A stretch of 64,000 bases of DNA from Lawsonibacter asaccharolyticus (lineage in GTDB: Bacteria > Bacillota > Clostridia > Oscillospirales > Oscillospiraceae), in the NCBI GenBank assembly GCA_003112755.1, contig BFBT01000001.1, positions 2,480,001 to 2,544,000 on the forward strand, in the 5' to 3' direction. The notes under the pieces are model-generated. The model saw only the letters and a list, made by a program, of their open reading frames with translations. It did no database searches and had not been told where the DNA came from. Shown here one piece after another: positions 43,316 through 51,354 of the stretch; within the stretch, counting starts at the first letter, position 1, and every line of letters starts with the position of its first letter. Position numbers and translations under genes: made by a program.

Positions 43316-43582
43316 ATGCATGCATATACCAAGCTGGTCAAAAAGTTTCTGAATGGGTACATGGCCGAGACACGGGAACAGCGGGGCATGTCTAAGGAAG
43401 AGATGTCGGAACGCCTGCGCATCGAGCCACGTTCCTATGCGGATCTGGAAAAGGAGCGCTACTGCCTGTCCGCACCGTCTCTGATGTTCTTCCTGCTCTT
43501 CCTGGAAAGTCCCGGGGTGGAGGAGCTGATACAGAAATTTCGTCAGACAGTGGAGCAGGCGGACCAAAATGGGACAGTATAG
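43316..43582 (+). CDS. small HTH (XRE-like) protein
   Basis: 88 residues. An XRE-like helix-turn-helix can be seen at ~20-60 (REQRGMSKEEMSERLRIEPRSYADLEKERYCLS). The gene overlaps by 14 bases the next one, which codes for an orphan Spo0A DNA-binding domain, so the two are expressed together. The ribosome-binding site GGAGGG is close to the ATG. Confidence 0.65.
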   Translation: MHAYTKLVKKFLNGYMAETREQRGMSKEEMSERLRIEPRSYADLEKERYCLSAPSLMFFLLFLESPGVEELIQKFRQTVEQADQNGTV

Positions 43583-43940
43583 AACGGAGATCGGGACGGC
43601 GGAGGTATGTGACATGCTGTGCCGGCTGGGCGCCACGGCAAATTACAGGGGGTTCTCCTACACCGCCTATGCAGTGCTGCTCTGTGTCCAGCAGCAGGAC
43701 CGGCTCCTGCTGGTCACCAAATGGCTCTATCCGGATGTAGCGAAGCGGTATGGGACAAACTGGAAGGCGGTGGAGCGGAACATCCGGACCGTGATCACCG
43801 TGGTGTGGGAGCAGAATCGTGCCATGCTGGAGGGACTGGCCCGCCGTCCGCTGCTTCAGCGCCCCTGCGCGGCGCAGTTCCTGTCCATCCTGTCCAACAG
43901 CCTCCTGTGCGAGCAGAGGGCGGGACCGGTGCAGAGCTGA
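43569..43940 (+). CDS. stand-alone Spo0A C-terminal DNA-binding domain protein
   Basis: 123 residues. LGATANYRGFSYTAYAVLLCVQQQDRLLLVTKWLYPDVAKRYGTNWKAVERNIRTVITVVWE matches the sigma-interacting DNA-binding domain of Spo0A, including the recognition helix region VERNIR. There is no receiver domain, and the C-terminal end has extra Cys and Leu. It could bind 0A boxes without phosphorylation, or compete with Spo0A. Overlap with an XRE gene suggests a two-protein unit. Confidence 0.82.
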   Translation: MGQYRTEIGTAEVCDMLCRLGATANYRGFSYTAYAVLLCVQQQDRLLLVTKWLYPDVAKRYGTNWKAVERNIRTVITVVWEQNRAMLEGLARRPLLQRPCAAQFLSILSNSLLCEQRAGPVQS

Positions 43941-44071
43941 AAAGGAACATAAAAAGAGGCAGAGCGGACCCGGGAGTGCATCCCGGAGTGCCGCGCCGCC
44001 TGTTCTGTTTTGGACGGTGCCGCCCCACGACCCAGGGCGGGGGCAGGCGGAGATCTGGAGGGAGAGGAAGT

Positions 44072-44694
44072 TCAGATAACGCCCTTTTCCCGCCATGCGG
44101 AGATCTCCTCCGGTGTAAAGCCGAGGGACTGGTAGACCTCATCGTTGTGCTCGCCCAGCAGGGGAGCGCAGCCCCTCACATAGGGGTTCGTCTCTGACAT
44201 CTTGACGGCCTGATTCGTGATCCTGACAGGACCCAGCTGGGGGTGGGTGACCTCTGTGTACATGCTTCGCTCATCCCTGAAATGGGGGTCATTGGCCACA
44301 TCGGCCACTGTCATGACCGGCGCCGCCGCGATTTTGGCCTCTACCAGCCGCTCCAGAAGCACGTTTTTTTCGAATTTTGAGGTCTCCTCCGCGATCATGG
44401 GGTCCAGCAGCCGCGGTTTTTGACGCGGTCCTCCACACGCTGGAACTCCGGCATGTCGATCCACTCGTCATGCCCCAGAATGTGGGCGAATTTCGGCCAG
44501 GCGCTGGCTTGTCCGGCGCTGATCATCACCTTTTCTCCGCTTTTGGTGGGATAGGTGTTTCCAGGGGCACTGGCCTCGAAAAAGTTTCCCAGCTGGTCTA
44601 TGACGCCGGAGCGGAAATTTTCGATCAGAACGCAGCGTTTCAAAATGATTGATTTGCGATACATGATGGCGTATGACGAAACTGCATTTTTCAA
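44072..44694 (-). pseudogene. CaiB/BaiF CoA-transferase remnant
   Basis: Read on the minus strand, two frames together give the C-terminal half of a CaiB-type acyl-CoA transferase. The first part ends with EFQRVEDRVKNR; the reading frame then shifts by one base at an A5 run (44417-44421) and continues with LLDPMIAEETSKFEK to the normal end. The upstream part joins ENFRSGVIDQLG to NTYPTKSGEK, blocks that are far apart in intact proteins, so an internal deletion is also present. The N-terminus is missing. Confidence 0.8.
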
Positions 44695-44751
44695 TCCCCA
44701 CGCAATGAAAACCCTGGACTGATGATTTACGCAAAATTAGAATAAGAATAG

Positions 44752-44790
44752 AAGGCCCGCCGCTGCGAATTTGTCGCAGCGGCGGGCCTT
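44752..44790. terminator. terminator of the SLH protein gene
   Basis: A perfect 17-bp stem of AAGGCCCGCCGCTGCGA with a 5-base loop. Flanked by T-rich sequence on both strands. Confidence 0.92.
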
Positions 44791-44860
44791 TTGCGGGGGA
44801 AAGGGCCCCGGAGGCGCTGGAAAGGCGCCGCCGGAGCCGGGTTCCAGCCAGATCAGGGGA

Positions 44861-47800
44861 TTATCGTGCGCTGCGCAGGGCGTCCCGGACCAGGTCAGCA
44901 TAGGTGCGCATGTCAGTGATCTGGATCCACCGCTCCAGACTGCCGCTCCAGCGGTAGGTGTGGCAGTTGGTGGCCTCCTGCACGTCTTCATAGTACCAGG
45001 CGTCCTCCGGGTTGTCCGGCCAGTGGATCATGTCGTCCAGCATGTGATCGGTGTCGGGGGCGCGGTCCAGCACCTCATTGATGAGGGCCATGACCTCAGC
45101 GCGGGTGATGCTCCGGTCGGGGCCGTAGGTGCCGTCGGGATAACCGGCGATCCAGCCCTCAGCGGCGGCGCGGTTGATGTACTCCCGGGCCCAGTGGCCG
45201 GAGATATCGCTGAACTTGTCCGGGCCGGAGTACCGGGCGTCGGAGAACTGGGCGGCCACCACAGCGAACTCGGCACGGGTGATGTAGGCGCCGGGGTCAA
45301 AGTCGCCGCCGGTGCGGCCGGTCATGATGCCGCCGTTGTTCAGGGTGGTGATGGAGTAGAAGGACCAGCGGCTGGACTCCACATCAGGGAAGGGGTTCCG
45401 CTCGGTAATGTAGTCCGCCCGGGACGCGTCGGTGAGCAGGCGGAAGAAGATGGTGGCCACTTCCTCACGGGTGATGGGGTCGTTGGGCTGGACGGTGCCG
45501 TCGGGGTAGCCGGAGACGTAGGCGAAGTGGTCCTCCTTGTTCAGCTGAGGTGTTCCGCCGGAGCCGCCGTGCCCGCGGTCGTCGTCATCGTCATCATCGT
45601 CATCCTCATCCTCCCAGAACAGGGCGAAGGGGGAGAAGGAGTCCACAGTGAAGCGGATGCCTTCATCCATGGCCACCAGGGTGCCGTCCTCAGTGGAGTA
45701 GAGCTCCATGGTGTAGTTGCCTTGCTCCAGGTCGGTGTTGCTGTTGCGGTCCAGGCCCGCATAGTGGACCAGCTGGAACTCGCTGTTCCGATCCGTTCCA
45801 TCGGGGTAGGGCCAGTAGAGGGTGATCTCCCCGTCGGTGGTGACATAGGCGTTGCCGTTGCTGGTGTCCACCAGGTCCAGGTAGCGCAGCTCCGCACTGT
45901 GGTCCTCGGTGATGGAGTTGAATCCATCCACCGCGCTGTTGTGCAGGGTATTGCCCTGGTCGGGGACGATGCTGTCCACCAGCAGATGCACAGCATCAGG
46001 ATCAGCGACCTCCAGCCTGCTCTCATTGATGTAGAGAGCGGCGTCTGCGGGGATATGGGCGGTGATGCTGTTCACCTCATTGGTGGGGGGCTCATTGACC
46101 ACAGGGGTGGTGGCGGTGTCGAGATCAGTCACGCCCCGGATGGTCAGCGTACCGGATCCCACCGCCGCGCTGTACTGCTCCGTGTCTGCGCCTACCGTAA
46201 GCTCGGCCTTGACCCGCTGCTGCTCCAGATCTCCGGCATAGATGGTCATGTCATACTGCCGGAACACGCTGTTCACCTGGACAGTAAAGTCGTCACTGGT
46301 CATGAAGGAATCAGGGTCGTCCTGATCGGTGAACTGGAGGCGGATGGGGACCTCGCCATTGGGGGTCTCAGCGGGCAGGATGCGGTAGATGTAGCGGTCA
46401 TAGGCCATGCTGGTGTTGCCGGGATTGTTGTCGTACCGCTCCAGCTTCCAGATCCGCTGTTCTCCGCCGAAGTTGTAAGTAAAGGTCAGATATTTGGACA
46501 GGTCCACCACCTGCTGTCCATTTTCATTGGTGACAACATCGGCGGGATCTGCGTGTTTGATCAGCCGCTCATTCAAATCACTGGGCAGGGTGATGTAGAA
46601 GCCTGGCACGGGCAGTCCGTTGTCGGTGGCGCCGATCTCGTTTCCGCTGCCGTTGACCACGCTCTCATAGCTGCTGCCGCCGGTGTAGATGGTGATATCG
46701 GCGGGCTGGATCATGATCTGCCGGGCGTCGGGGGTACCGTCGCCGTTCCGGTCATAGGCCCACACGGCGTAGACCGTGGCCACCGCCGGGATGTTGACTT
46801 CGGATACCAGAGTGGGCAGCTGTTCGCCCGCGTCATAGATCTTCTCATGGTTGTCGGTGGTGGTCCAGCCCAGGAAGAGGACCGCTGCACCCTCGGTGTC
46901 AGTATGGGTGGGGGCGGTGTAGTCATCTTCTTCCCCCAGTTCATAACCAGTCTGCTGGGCCAGGTCCGGGACTACGAATGTGGTCTCCCCGGCGATGCGG
47001 CCGCCGTTGGCGTCATAGGTCAGGGAGTAAGCGGTCACCGGCACCGGATCAGTCGTATCTGTAACTGCGTCCTCGATCTCATCTGCGGTCACGGCAGCGG
47101 TATTCGTCACGCCTGCCGCCACGTCTGTCTGCGCCGCGGTATAGGCATAGGTGATGATGACCTTGTCGCCCACTCCAATGCTGGAGATGGTGTAGCTGCT
47201 GTCGCTAAGGGTATGATCGATGTCCCCTACCCGGATCACCGTGCCGGCGCTCCACAGGGTGTCTTCAATCGTCACATCAGTCAGGGGCGCATTGCCGGTA
47301 TTGCGCACTGTGATCGTGTAGTGGATCTGCTCTCCCACACGGACAGATGCCTCCTGAGCTGTTTTCTCCACCGTCATGGCGGGTGCCGCCGCAGTAAGTC
47401 TGTAGGTGTAGGTGGTGCTGGTCCCCGCCGTCAATGCCGCCCCGGCCACGGGGGACTCATCATCCCACGCGCCGCTCAGGATGTGCGCTGCATCAGGCTC
47501 AACTTTTGTGGTGTCAGGAATATTCGTCAAAGTCGGCGCGGGGCTGACCTCGACCCATTTGTCAGAGGTCTCATCATATTCCGACAAACGATAGACCTGT
47601 TCAATTTCCGTGCTTCCGTTTGCCCAGGTGCCCCCCACGACCTGATAGATCACTTGGGCCTGGTACTGATCCGGGGTACCGTCGCCGCCATCTTCGCCGC
47701 CGACTTTGTCCACGGCGTAATACAGCTTCAGCGTCACGATATCTTCCGGCTTCTCAATTTTGGTCAGCGTACCGGTCGTATTGGAGAGCGCAGGGTCCAG

Positions 47801-50170
47801 ACAGTACCCCTCATACGCTTTGGGGGTGGCCGTTACATCTGCCCCGATCGCCCCGGAGAAGCGCTCCGTCTCCGTCGCGGACACAGGATAAGTTCCATCG
47901 TCGTTTGCCTTGTAGTGCTCCACGACATACAGAACATTGCCGGGGACAATGGGGGTGGTGCTTTTGGCAAAGGTATAGGTGTACGTCACATCATCGGTCC
48001 CGGAAACTGTGGCAGGAGGCGTGGTATCCCAGCCGCCCTGCGTTCCGTCCGTGCCACCATAGCCAGCGTCCGGCTTCATTCCGGTGGGGGCTGTCAGGTA
48101 GGCGCTGCCGTTCATGTCCCACTTGCCGTCCTTCATCAGCGTCACATAGGTGACTCTGGCGGCGCTGGTGCCATCCTCCCAGGTCCCGTTTACCACCTGG
48201 AAGGTCACTTTCTTCTGGTACTTGTCCGGGACACCGTCACCGCCGCCATTCTCGCCGCCGACTTCATCCAGGCTGTAAACCGCCGTGATCTCCACATTGC
48301 CGGTGAGCGTGCCGGAGGTCACCCCCTTCACCGTGTCTTTGGCATAGCTCTGACCTTTATATGTGATCGAGTCAGGGATCTGGCCGCTCACATCATAGGG
48401 AGACTCCTTGGACATCTCTTCGCTGACATAAGAAGTTTGGATCTCCGTTTGCTCCGCATCATCCATCACATACTTGACGGTCACCGTGTACTGGTCCTCA
48501 CAGACCACCTGGAACGTGACCGCCTCTTTGCTCCCGTTTTTCAGCTTCCAGCCGTTGTGATACACATAAGTGACTGTGGCCATATCTTTCGCGGGGGTGT
48601 GAGTCGCACTGGTGGTCTCATTATACGCCGTCACGAAGCGCTCAGAGGAAATGGTGACCGTATATTCCAGATGGCGGTCCACCACCCGGGAGGATGTGGT
48701 ATAATCCCCTGCCGTCAAGGTCATCGGCTGAGAACCTGCATGGCCCGCGGCCTGGTTGGTGCAGCTCACGGTGACTTTGATGCTGTTCAGAAATTCAGGC
48801 GTCCCGGCCTCCACCCACTTGGCGGTCAGGGTCAGATCGCTGCCGCGGATGACGACCTTTCCGCCTGCGTCCACCTTGGAGCCGTCCTCATATCCTGTTC
48901 CGGAAATGGTCCAGCCGTCGAAGACATAGCCCGTAGCCAGCGCGGCCTGGACCGCCTCGTCAGAAGGAATGGCGGCTTGGACTTCCTCATTGCGCTTCAG
49001 ACCGGTCTGAGTTTCAGGAACAGCGTACTCAGTCAGTGCCCCGCTTTGGTCGCCCCAATCATACTGGATCTGATAGGTGTTCTCATCTTCCTTTAACTCC
49101 AGCAGCAGATAGAAGGGGTAAATGGTGTTCCCGCCTAGATAGCTGTTGTTCCAGTTGGCTTCACTAGGTTTTGAGGTGGGATAGTTTCGGCCTAAGCCGC
49201 CGACATTGCGCCAATGATTAAAATCATTTTCGTCAATGGAAACGTGCGTTACAGCGGAATAATCCCCGTTTTCGTCCGGCTCAATGGTGACAGCGTCACC
49301 ATATTCGACCACACCGCACCCGGTATAGTTTCCGCACACCAGACGGTAGGAGGAGAGATAGTAGCCCTCCGCCACCCGGATGTCCAGGCCGCTGCGGATC
49401 AGCTGGCCCGCGTTGGCCGCCTCCGAATCATCCAGGGCATCCTGAGGGGATACTTCTTTCCCTGTATAAGTGACATCCTTCGCCCCGGCAGACACCGTTA
49501 CCAGAGAGGGGTCCGTGATCTCTTCATTACCCCATCCATAATATCCGTCAAAGCTCCAATACACGGGCCACCAGTTGCGCCACTGGTCCCCACGTTCATT
49601 CTCATCGGTCTTTTCCTCCAGCGTCCAGGTATAGGTCCACTGGTAGCAGGCATCACCATGCTGGTGCTCTTCCTTGCTGCAGGTCAATGTGTAACATCCG
49701 GTTTTGAGAGAACATTCGTGCCTGCACTCGGTGGGGCCTTCGGTTTTGTCAATTACTTGGTATCCCCATGCCCAATCTAGGATGCTGAAGGAGTGCCACG
49801 TGCACCCTGTATCGTCTTTATGGAACCCGAGCCTATTATAATGGTCCGGATTGTCCTCCTTCGTACACTTCACCCACTGTGTGGGATAGCAGTCGTCATT
49901 GTGCTCATGTACACAGTCATGGCTGTAGCAGCTGTCCAGAGAGTGGGCGTGTTCCTCCTCTTTGCAGGTAAGATCTCCCCGCTCAGCGTCGGGCCCTACC
50001 CACTCTGTCCCATCCGGAATGTTTTCCGGCGGCTTTTGATCGGGGTCGGTCGTTTCAAACGTATCTCCTATCTCATACTCTGACCCTCCCGGCGCCGCAA
50101 AGGCGGACACCGGAAGCAGGGACAGCACCATGCACAGGGTCAGCAATACGGCCAAGAATCGCTTTTTCAT
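44861..50170 (-). CDS. very large SLH-anchored surface protein
   Basis: 1769 residues. Signal peptide (1-26). A Cys/His-rich part (~65-180) holds three or more Cys-x-Glu/His repeats such as CSKEEHQHGDACY and CVHEHNDDCY. Then come several beta-rich modules, including two related blocks with DGVPDKYQKKVTFQVVNGTW (~655) and DGTPDQYQAQVIYQVVGGTW (~835), a DUF11-like isopeptide domain near 930-1040, and an InlB-like repeat (~1050-1115). A run of Asp and Glu (~1517-1527) precedes three SLH domains (~1543-1710) that anchor it to cell-wall polymer. AAGGAGG lies 10 bases before the ATG. Directly downstream of the recombinase-like gene; expression probably depends on the invertible segment at 51091-51354. 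Confidence 0.88.
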   Translation of the reverse strand: MKKRFLAVLLTLCMVLSLLPVSAFAAPGGSEYEIGDTFETTDPDQKPPENIPDGTEWVGPDAERGDLTCKEEEHAHSLDSCYSHDCVHEHNDDCYPTQWVKCTKEDNPDHYNRLGFHKDDTGCTWHSFSILDWAWGYQVIDKTEGPTECRHECSLKTGCYTLTCSKEEHQHGDACYQWTYTWTLEEKTDENERGDQWRNWWPVYWSFDGYYGWGNEEITDPSLVTVSAGAKDVTYTGKEVSPQDALDDSEAANAGQLIRSGLDIRVAEGYYLSSYRLVCGNYTGCGVVEYGDAVTIEPDENGDYSAVTHVSIDENDFNHWRNVGGLGRNYPTSKPSEANWNNSYLGGNTIYPFYLLLELKEDENTYQIQYDWGDQSGALTEYAVPETQTGLKRNEEVQAAIPSDEAVQAALATGYVFDGWTISGTGYEDGSKVDAGGKVVIRGSDLTLTAKWVEAGTPEFLNSIKVTVSCTNQAAGHAGSQPMTLTAGDYTTSSRVVDRHLEYTVTISSERFVTAYNETTSATHTPAKDMATVTYVYHNGWKLKNGSKEAVTFQVVCEDQYTVTVKYVMDDAEQTEIQTSYVSEEMSKESPYDVSGQIPDSITYKGQSYAKDTVKGVTSGTLTGNVEITAVYSLDEVGGENGGGDGVPDKYQKKVTFQVVNGTWEDGTSAARVTYVTLMKDGKWDMNGSAYLTAPTGMKPDAGYGGTDGTQGGWDTTPPATVSGTDDVTYTYTFAKSTTPIVPGNVLYVVEHYKANDDGTYPVSATETERFSGAIGADVTATPKAYEGYCLDPALSNTTGTLTKIEKPEDIVTLKLYYAVDKVGGEDGGDGTPDQYQAQVIYQVVGGTWANGSTEIEQVYRLSEYDETSDKWVEVSPAPTLTNIPDTTKVEPDAAHILSGAWDDESPVAGAALTAGTSTTYTYRLTAAAPAMTVEKTAQEASVRVGEQIHYTITVRNTGNAPLTDVTIEDTLWSAGTVIRVGDIDHTLSDSSYTISSIGVGDKVIITYAYTAAQTDVAAGVTNTAAVTADEIEDAVTDTTDPVPVTAYSLTYDANGGRIAGETTFVVPDLAQQTGYELGEEDDYTAPTHTDTEGAAVLFLGWTTTDNHEKIYDAGEQLPTLVSEVNIPAVATVYAVWAYDRNGDGTPDARQIMIQPADITIYTGGSSYESVVNGSGNEIGATDNGLPVPGFYITLPSDLNERLIKHADPADVVTNENGQQVVDLSKYLTFTYNFGGEQRIWKLERYDNNPGNTSMAYDRYIYRILPAETPNGEVPIRLQFTDQDDPDSFMTSDDFTVQVNSVFRQYDMTIYAGDLEQQRVKAELTVGADTEQYSAAVGSGTLTIRGVTDLDTATTPVVNEPPTNEVNSITAHIPADAALYINESRLEVADPDAVHLLVDSIVPDQGNTLHNSAVDGFNSITEDHSAELRYLDLVDTSNGNAYVTTDGEITLYWPYPDGTDRNSEFQLVHYAGLDRNSNTDLEQGNYTMELYSTEDGTLVAMDEGIRFTVDSFSPFALFWEDEDDDDDDDDDRGHGGSGGTPQLNKEDHFAYVSGYPDGTVQPNDPITREEVATIFFRLLTDASRADYITERNPFPDVESSRWSFYSITTLNNGGIMTGRTGGDFDPGAYITRAEFAVVAAQFSDARYSGPDKFSDISGHWAREYINRAAAEGWIAGYPDGTYGPDRSITRAEVMALINEVLDRAPDTDHMLDDMIHWPDNPEDAWYYEDVQEATNCHTYRWSGSLERWIQITDMRTYADLVRDALRSAR

Positions 50171-50234
50171 GTCATTTCTTTCCTCCTTAGTAGCTGATAT
50201 TCATGCCAGCGCAATCGAGAGCTGGGGGGTGTGG

Positions 50235-51062
50235 TCACATCATCCCCACCCCCTTTCCGGCATCCCAGCCCACGGAGAACTGTTCCGCCTCCATCATCTG
50301 GTCGAAGGCCTGGACCACCAGCTGGTCCACACTGACCCGGATGGCATCCTGGGTCTCCTGCCACAGCCGGCGCAGACAGCGTGGGTTCCCTTTTTCCTCC
50401 GGCACCCGGGCGTCCCGGCACAGGGACCGGATCTCGCCCGTCACCTGGGTCCGCCGCATTGGCTGCCCGTTCCGGCTGCGGAACACCGGTCCTGCGGTGA
50501 TGCCCTGCCGGGCCGCATAGCCCCGCAGCTCCTCCGCCAGCGGCGGCGGCAGACGCACGGGGCTGGGTCCCCGCCCGTCCAGCGCCTCCGCCGTCAGCCG
50601 GGGCAGCTCCCCCACCGACAGGCCCGTGCTGCCGAATACCTTCACCAGCAGGTAGAGCCGCTCCTTCTCCAGAACCCGGGCGGTGGACAGCAGACGCAGA
50701 TACTCCCCGCGGGTCAGCTCCGGCCGCTCCACCTCCGCCGGGGGCGGGAGGGCGGCGGTGGCCTGGAGTTCCCGGTGGCCCAGATAGGTCATCAGGCCGT
50801 TGGCCGCCGCCAGCCGCACATTGATAGTCCGGGGAAGATACCCCTGGTCCTCCAGCGTCTCCCGCCAGCGGTCCAGCGTCCCGCGGCCTACCCGCTTGTC
50901 CGGCGGCAGCGACCGGTACAGCCCATAGATGCTCCGCCGGTACGCCGCCAGGGTGTCTGCGCTCCGGCCCTGCTGGCGCAGGGTGTCCAGATAGGCGTCC
51001 ATGGCCTCCGGCGTGAGGCATACCTCCCCTGCCGGGGCCTCCTGTTCCATCACCAGTTCCAT
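50235..51062 (-). CDS. degenerate tyrosine-recombinase-like protein
   Basis: 275 residues from the ATG at 51062 (GGGGAG upstream). It has the core-binding fold (~12-110) and a recognisable catalytic fold, but key residues are gone. The first catalytic Arg is replaced by Ser (TGLSVGEL for TGLRISEL); HxLRH reads RCLRR; and the GH and Tyr motifs are absent. It resembles its neighbour at 51352 across the middle region (LTRGEYLRLLSTARVL compared with LSRQEYQRLLDTARTL). It probably no longer cuts DNA and may help direct or regulate inversion. Between the invertible segment and the SLH gene. Confidence 0.75.
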   Translation of the reverse strand: MELVMEQEAPAGEVCLTPEAMDAYLDTLRQQGRSADTLAAYRRSIYGLYRSLPPDKRVGRGTLDRWRETLEDQGYLPRTINVRLAAANGLMTYLGHRELQATAALPPPAEVERPELTRGEYLRLLSTARVLEKERLYLLVKVFGSTGLSVGELPRLTAEALDGRGPSPVRLPPPLAEELRGYAARQGITAGPVFRSRNGQPMRRTQVTGEIRSLCRDARVPEEKGNPRCLRRLWQETQDAIRVSVDQLVVQAFDQMMEAEQFSVGWDAGKGVGMM

Positions 51063-51090
51063 GCCGTTCTCCCCTCTCGCCCCCCAGTTG

Positions 51091-51111
51091 TAGGCAAAAT
51101 CAATATTTTGC
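51091..51111 (+). repeat. left inverted repeat of the putative invertible segment
   Basis: Core CAAAATCAATATTTTGC at 51095-51111, preceded by TAGG. Identical in reverse complement to 51334-51350; with flanks, 20 of 21 bases match. Each copy is a near palindrome (GCAAAAT and ATTTTGC) around a CAAT centre, as in tyrosine-recombinase crossover sites. Confidence 0.85.
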
Positions 51112-51146
51112 CGCGTTCTATCCCGGGGAAGGAGCTGTTCGGGCAG

Positions 51147-51170
51147 AAAAAAAGAGCGCCGGCGGCGCTC
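51147..51170 (-). terminator. minus-strand terminator inside the segment
   Basis: Stem GAGCGCC/GGCGCTC with a GGC loop; on the minus strand it is followed by seven Ts. It should stop leftward read-through from the recombinase gene. Confidence 0.8.
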
Positions 51171-51256
51171 CTGAGGGAAAAAGGGCGTGAAGATCGAGCC
51201 GTATGAGCAATTTGGGCTCATATGGCTGGTCTTTGCGCAAATTTAGCAGCTCCAGC

Positions 51257-51285
51257 TTGAATTTTCCATCGGCCTGTGCTATAAT
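51257..51285 (+). promoter_or_regulatory. promoter inside the invertible segment
   Basis: TTGAAT, 17 bases, TATAAT. It points right, antisense to the tail of the recombinase gene and away from the SLH gene. Confidence 0.85.
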
Positions 51286-51333
51286 CTACCAGAAATCTAT
51301 GTAGCCTCCTGCGGCCTTTCCTGGTCGCTGGAT

Positions 51334-51354
51334 GCAAAATATTGATTTTGTCTA
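51334..51354 (-). repeat. right inverted repeat of the putative invertible segment
   Basis: Reverse complement of the left repeat (one mismatch in 21). It overlaps the TAG stop codon of the tyrosine recombinase (51352-51354); the left copy also supplies TAG, so the stop would be kept after inversion. Confidence 0.85.

Larger units (their letters stand above)
51112..51333. mobile_element. putative invertible promoter segment (~222 bp)
   Basis: Lies between two recombinase-related genes and is bounded by perfect 17-bp inverted repeats. It contains a consensus promoter pointing right (51257-51285), a terminator pointing left (51147-51170), and a further imperfect dyad (~51197-51228). In this orientation it should keep the SLH gene silent; in the opposite one, the promoter would read through the degenerate recombinase and SLH gene. 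Confidence 0.72.

Noticed and set aside
44771..49096. A 1441-residue open frame on the plus strand, opposite the SLH gene
   Set aside because: It has no ribosome-binding site or recognisable domain and is mirrored codon for codon on the SLH gene, which has a signal peptide and SLH domains. Long antisense frames are common in GC-rich coding sequence.
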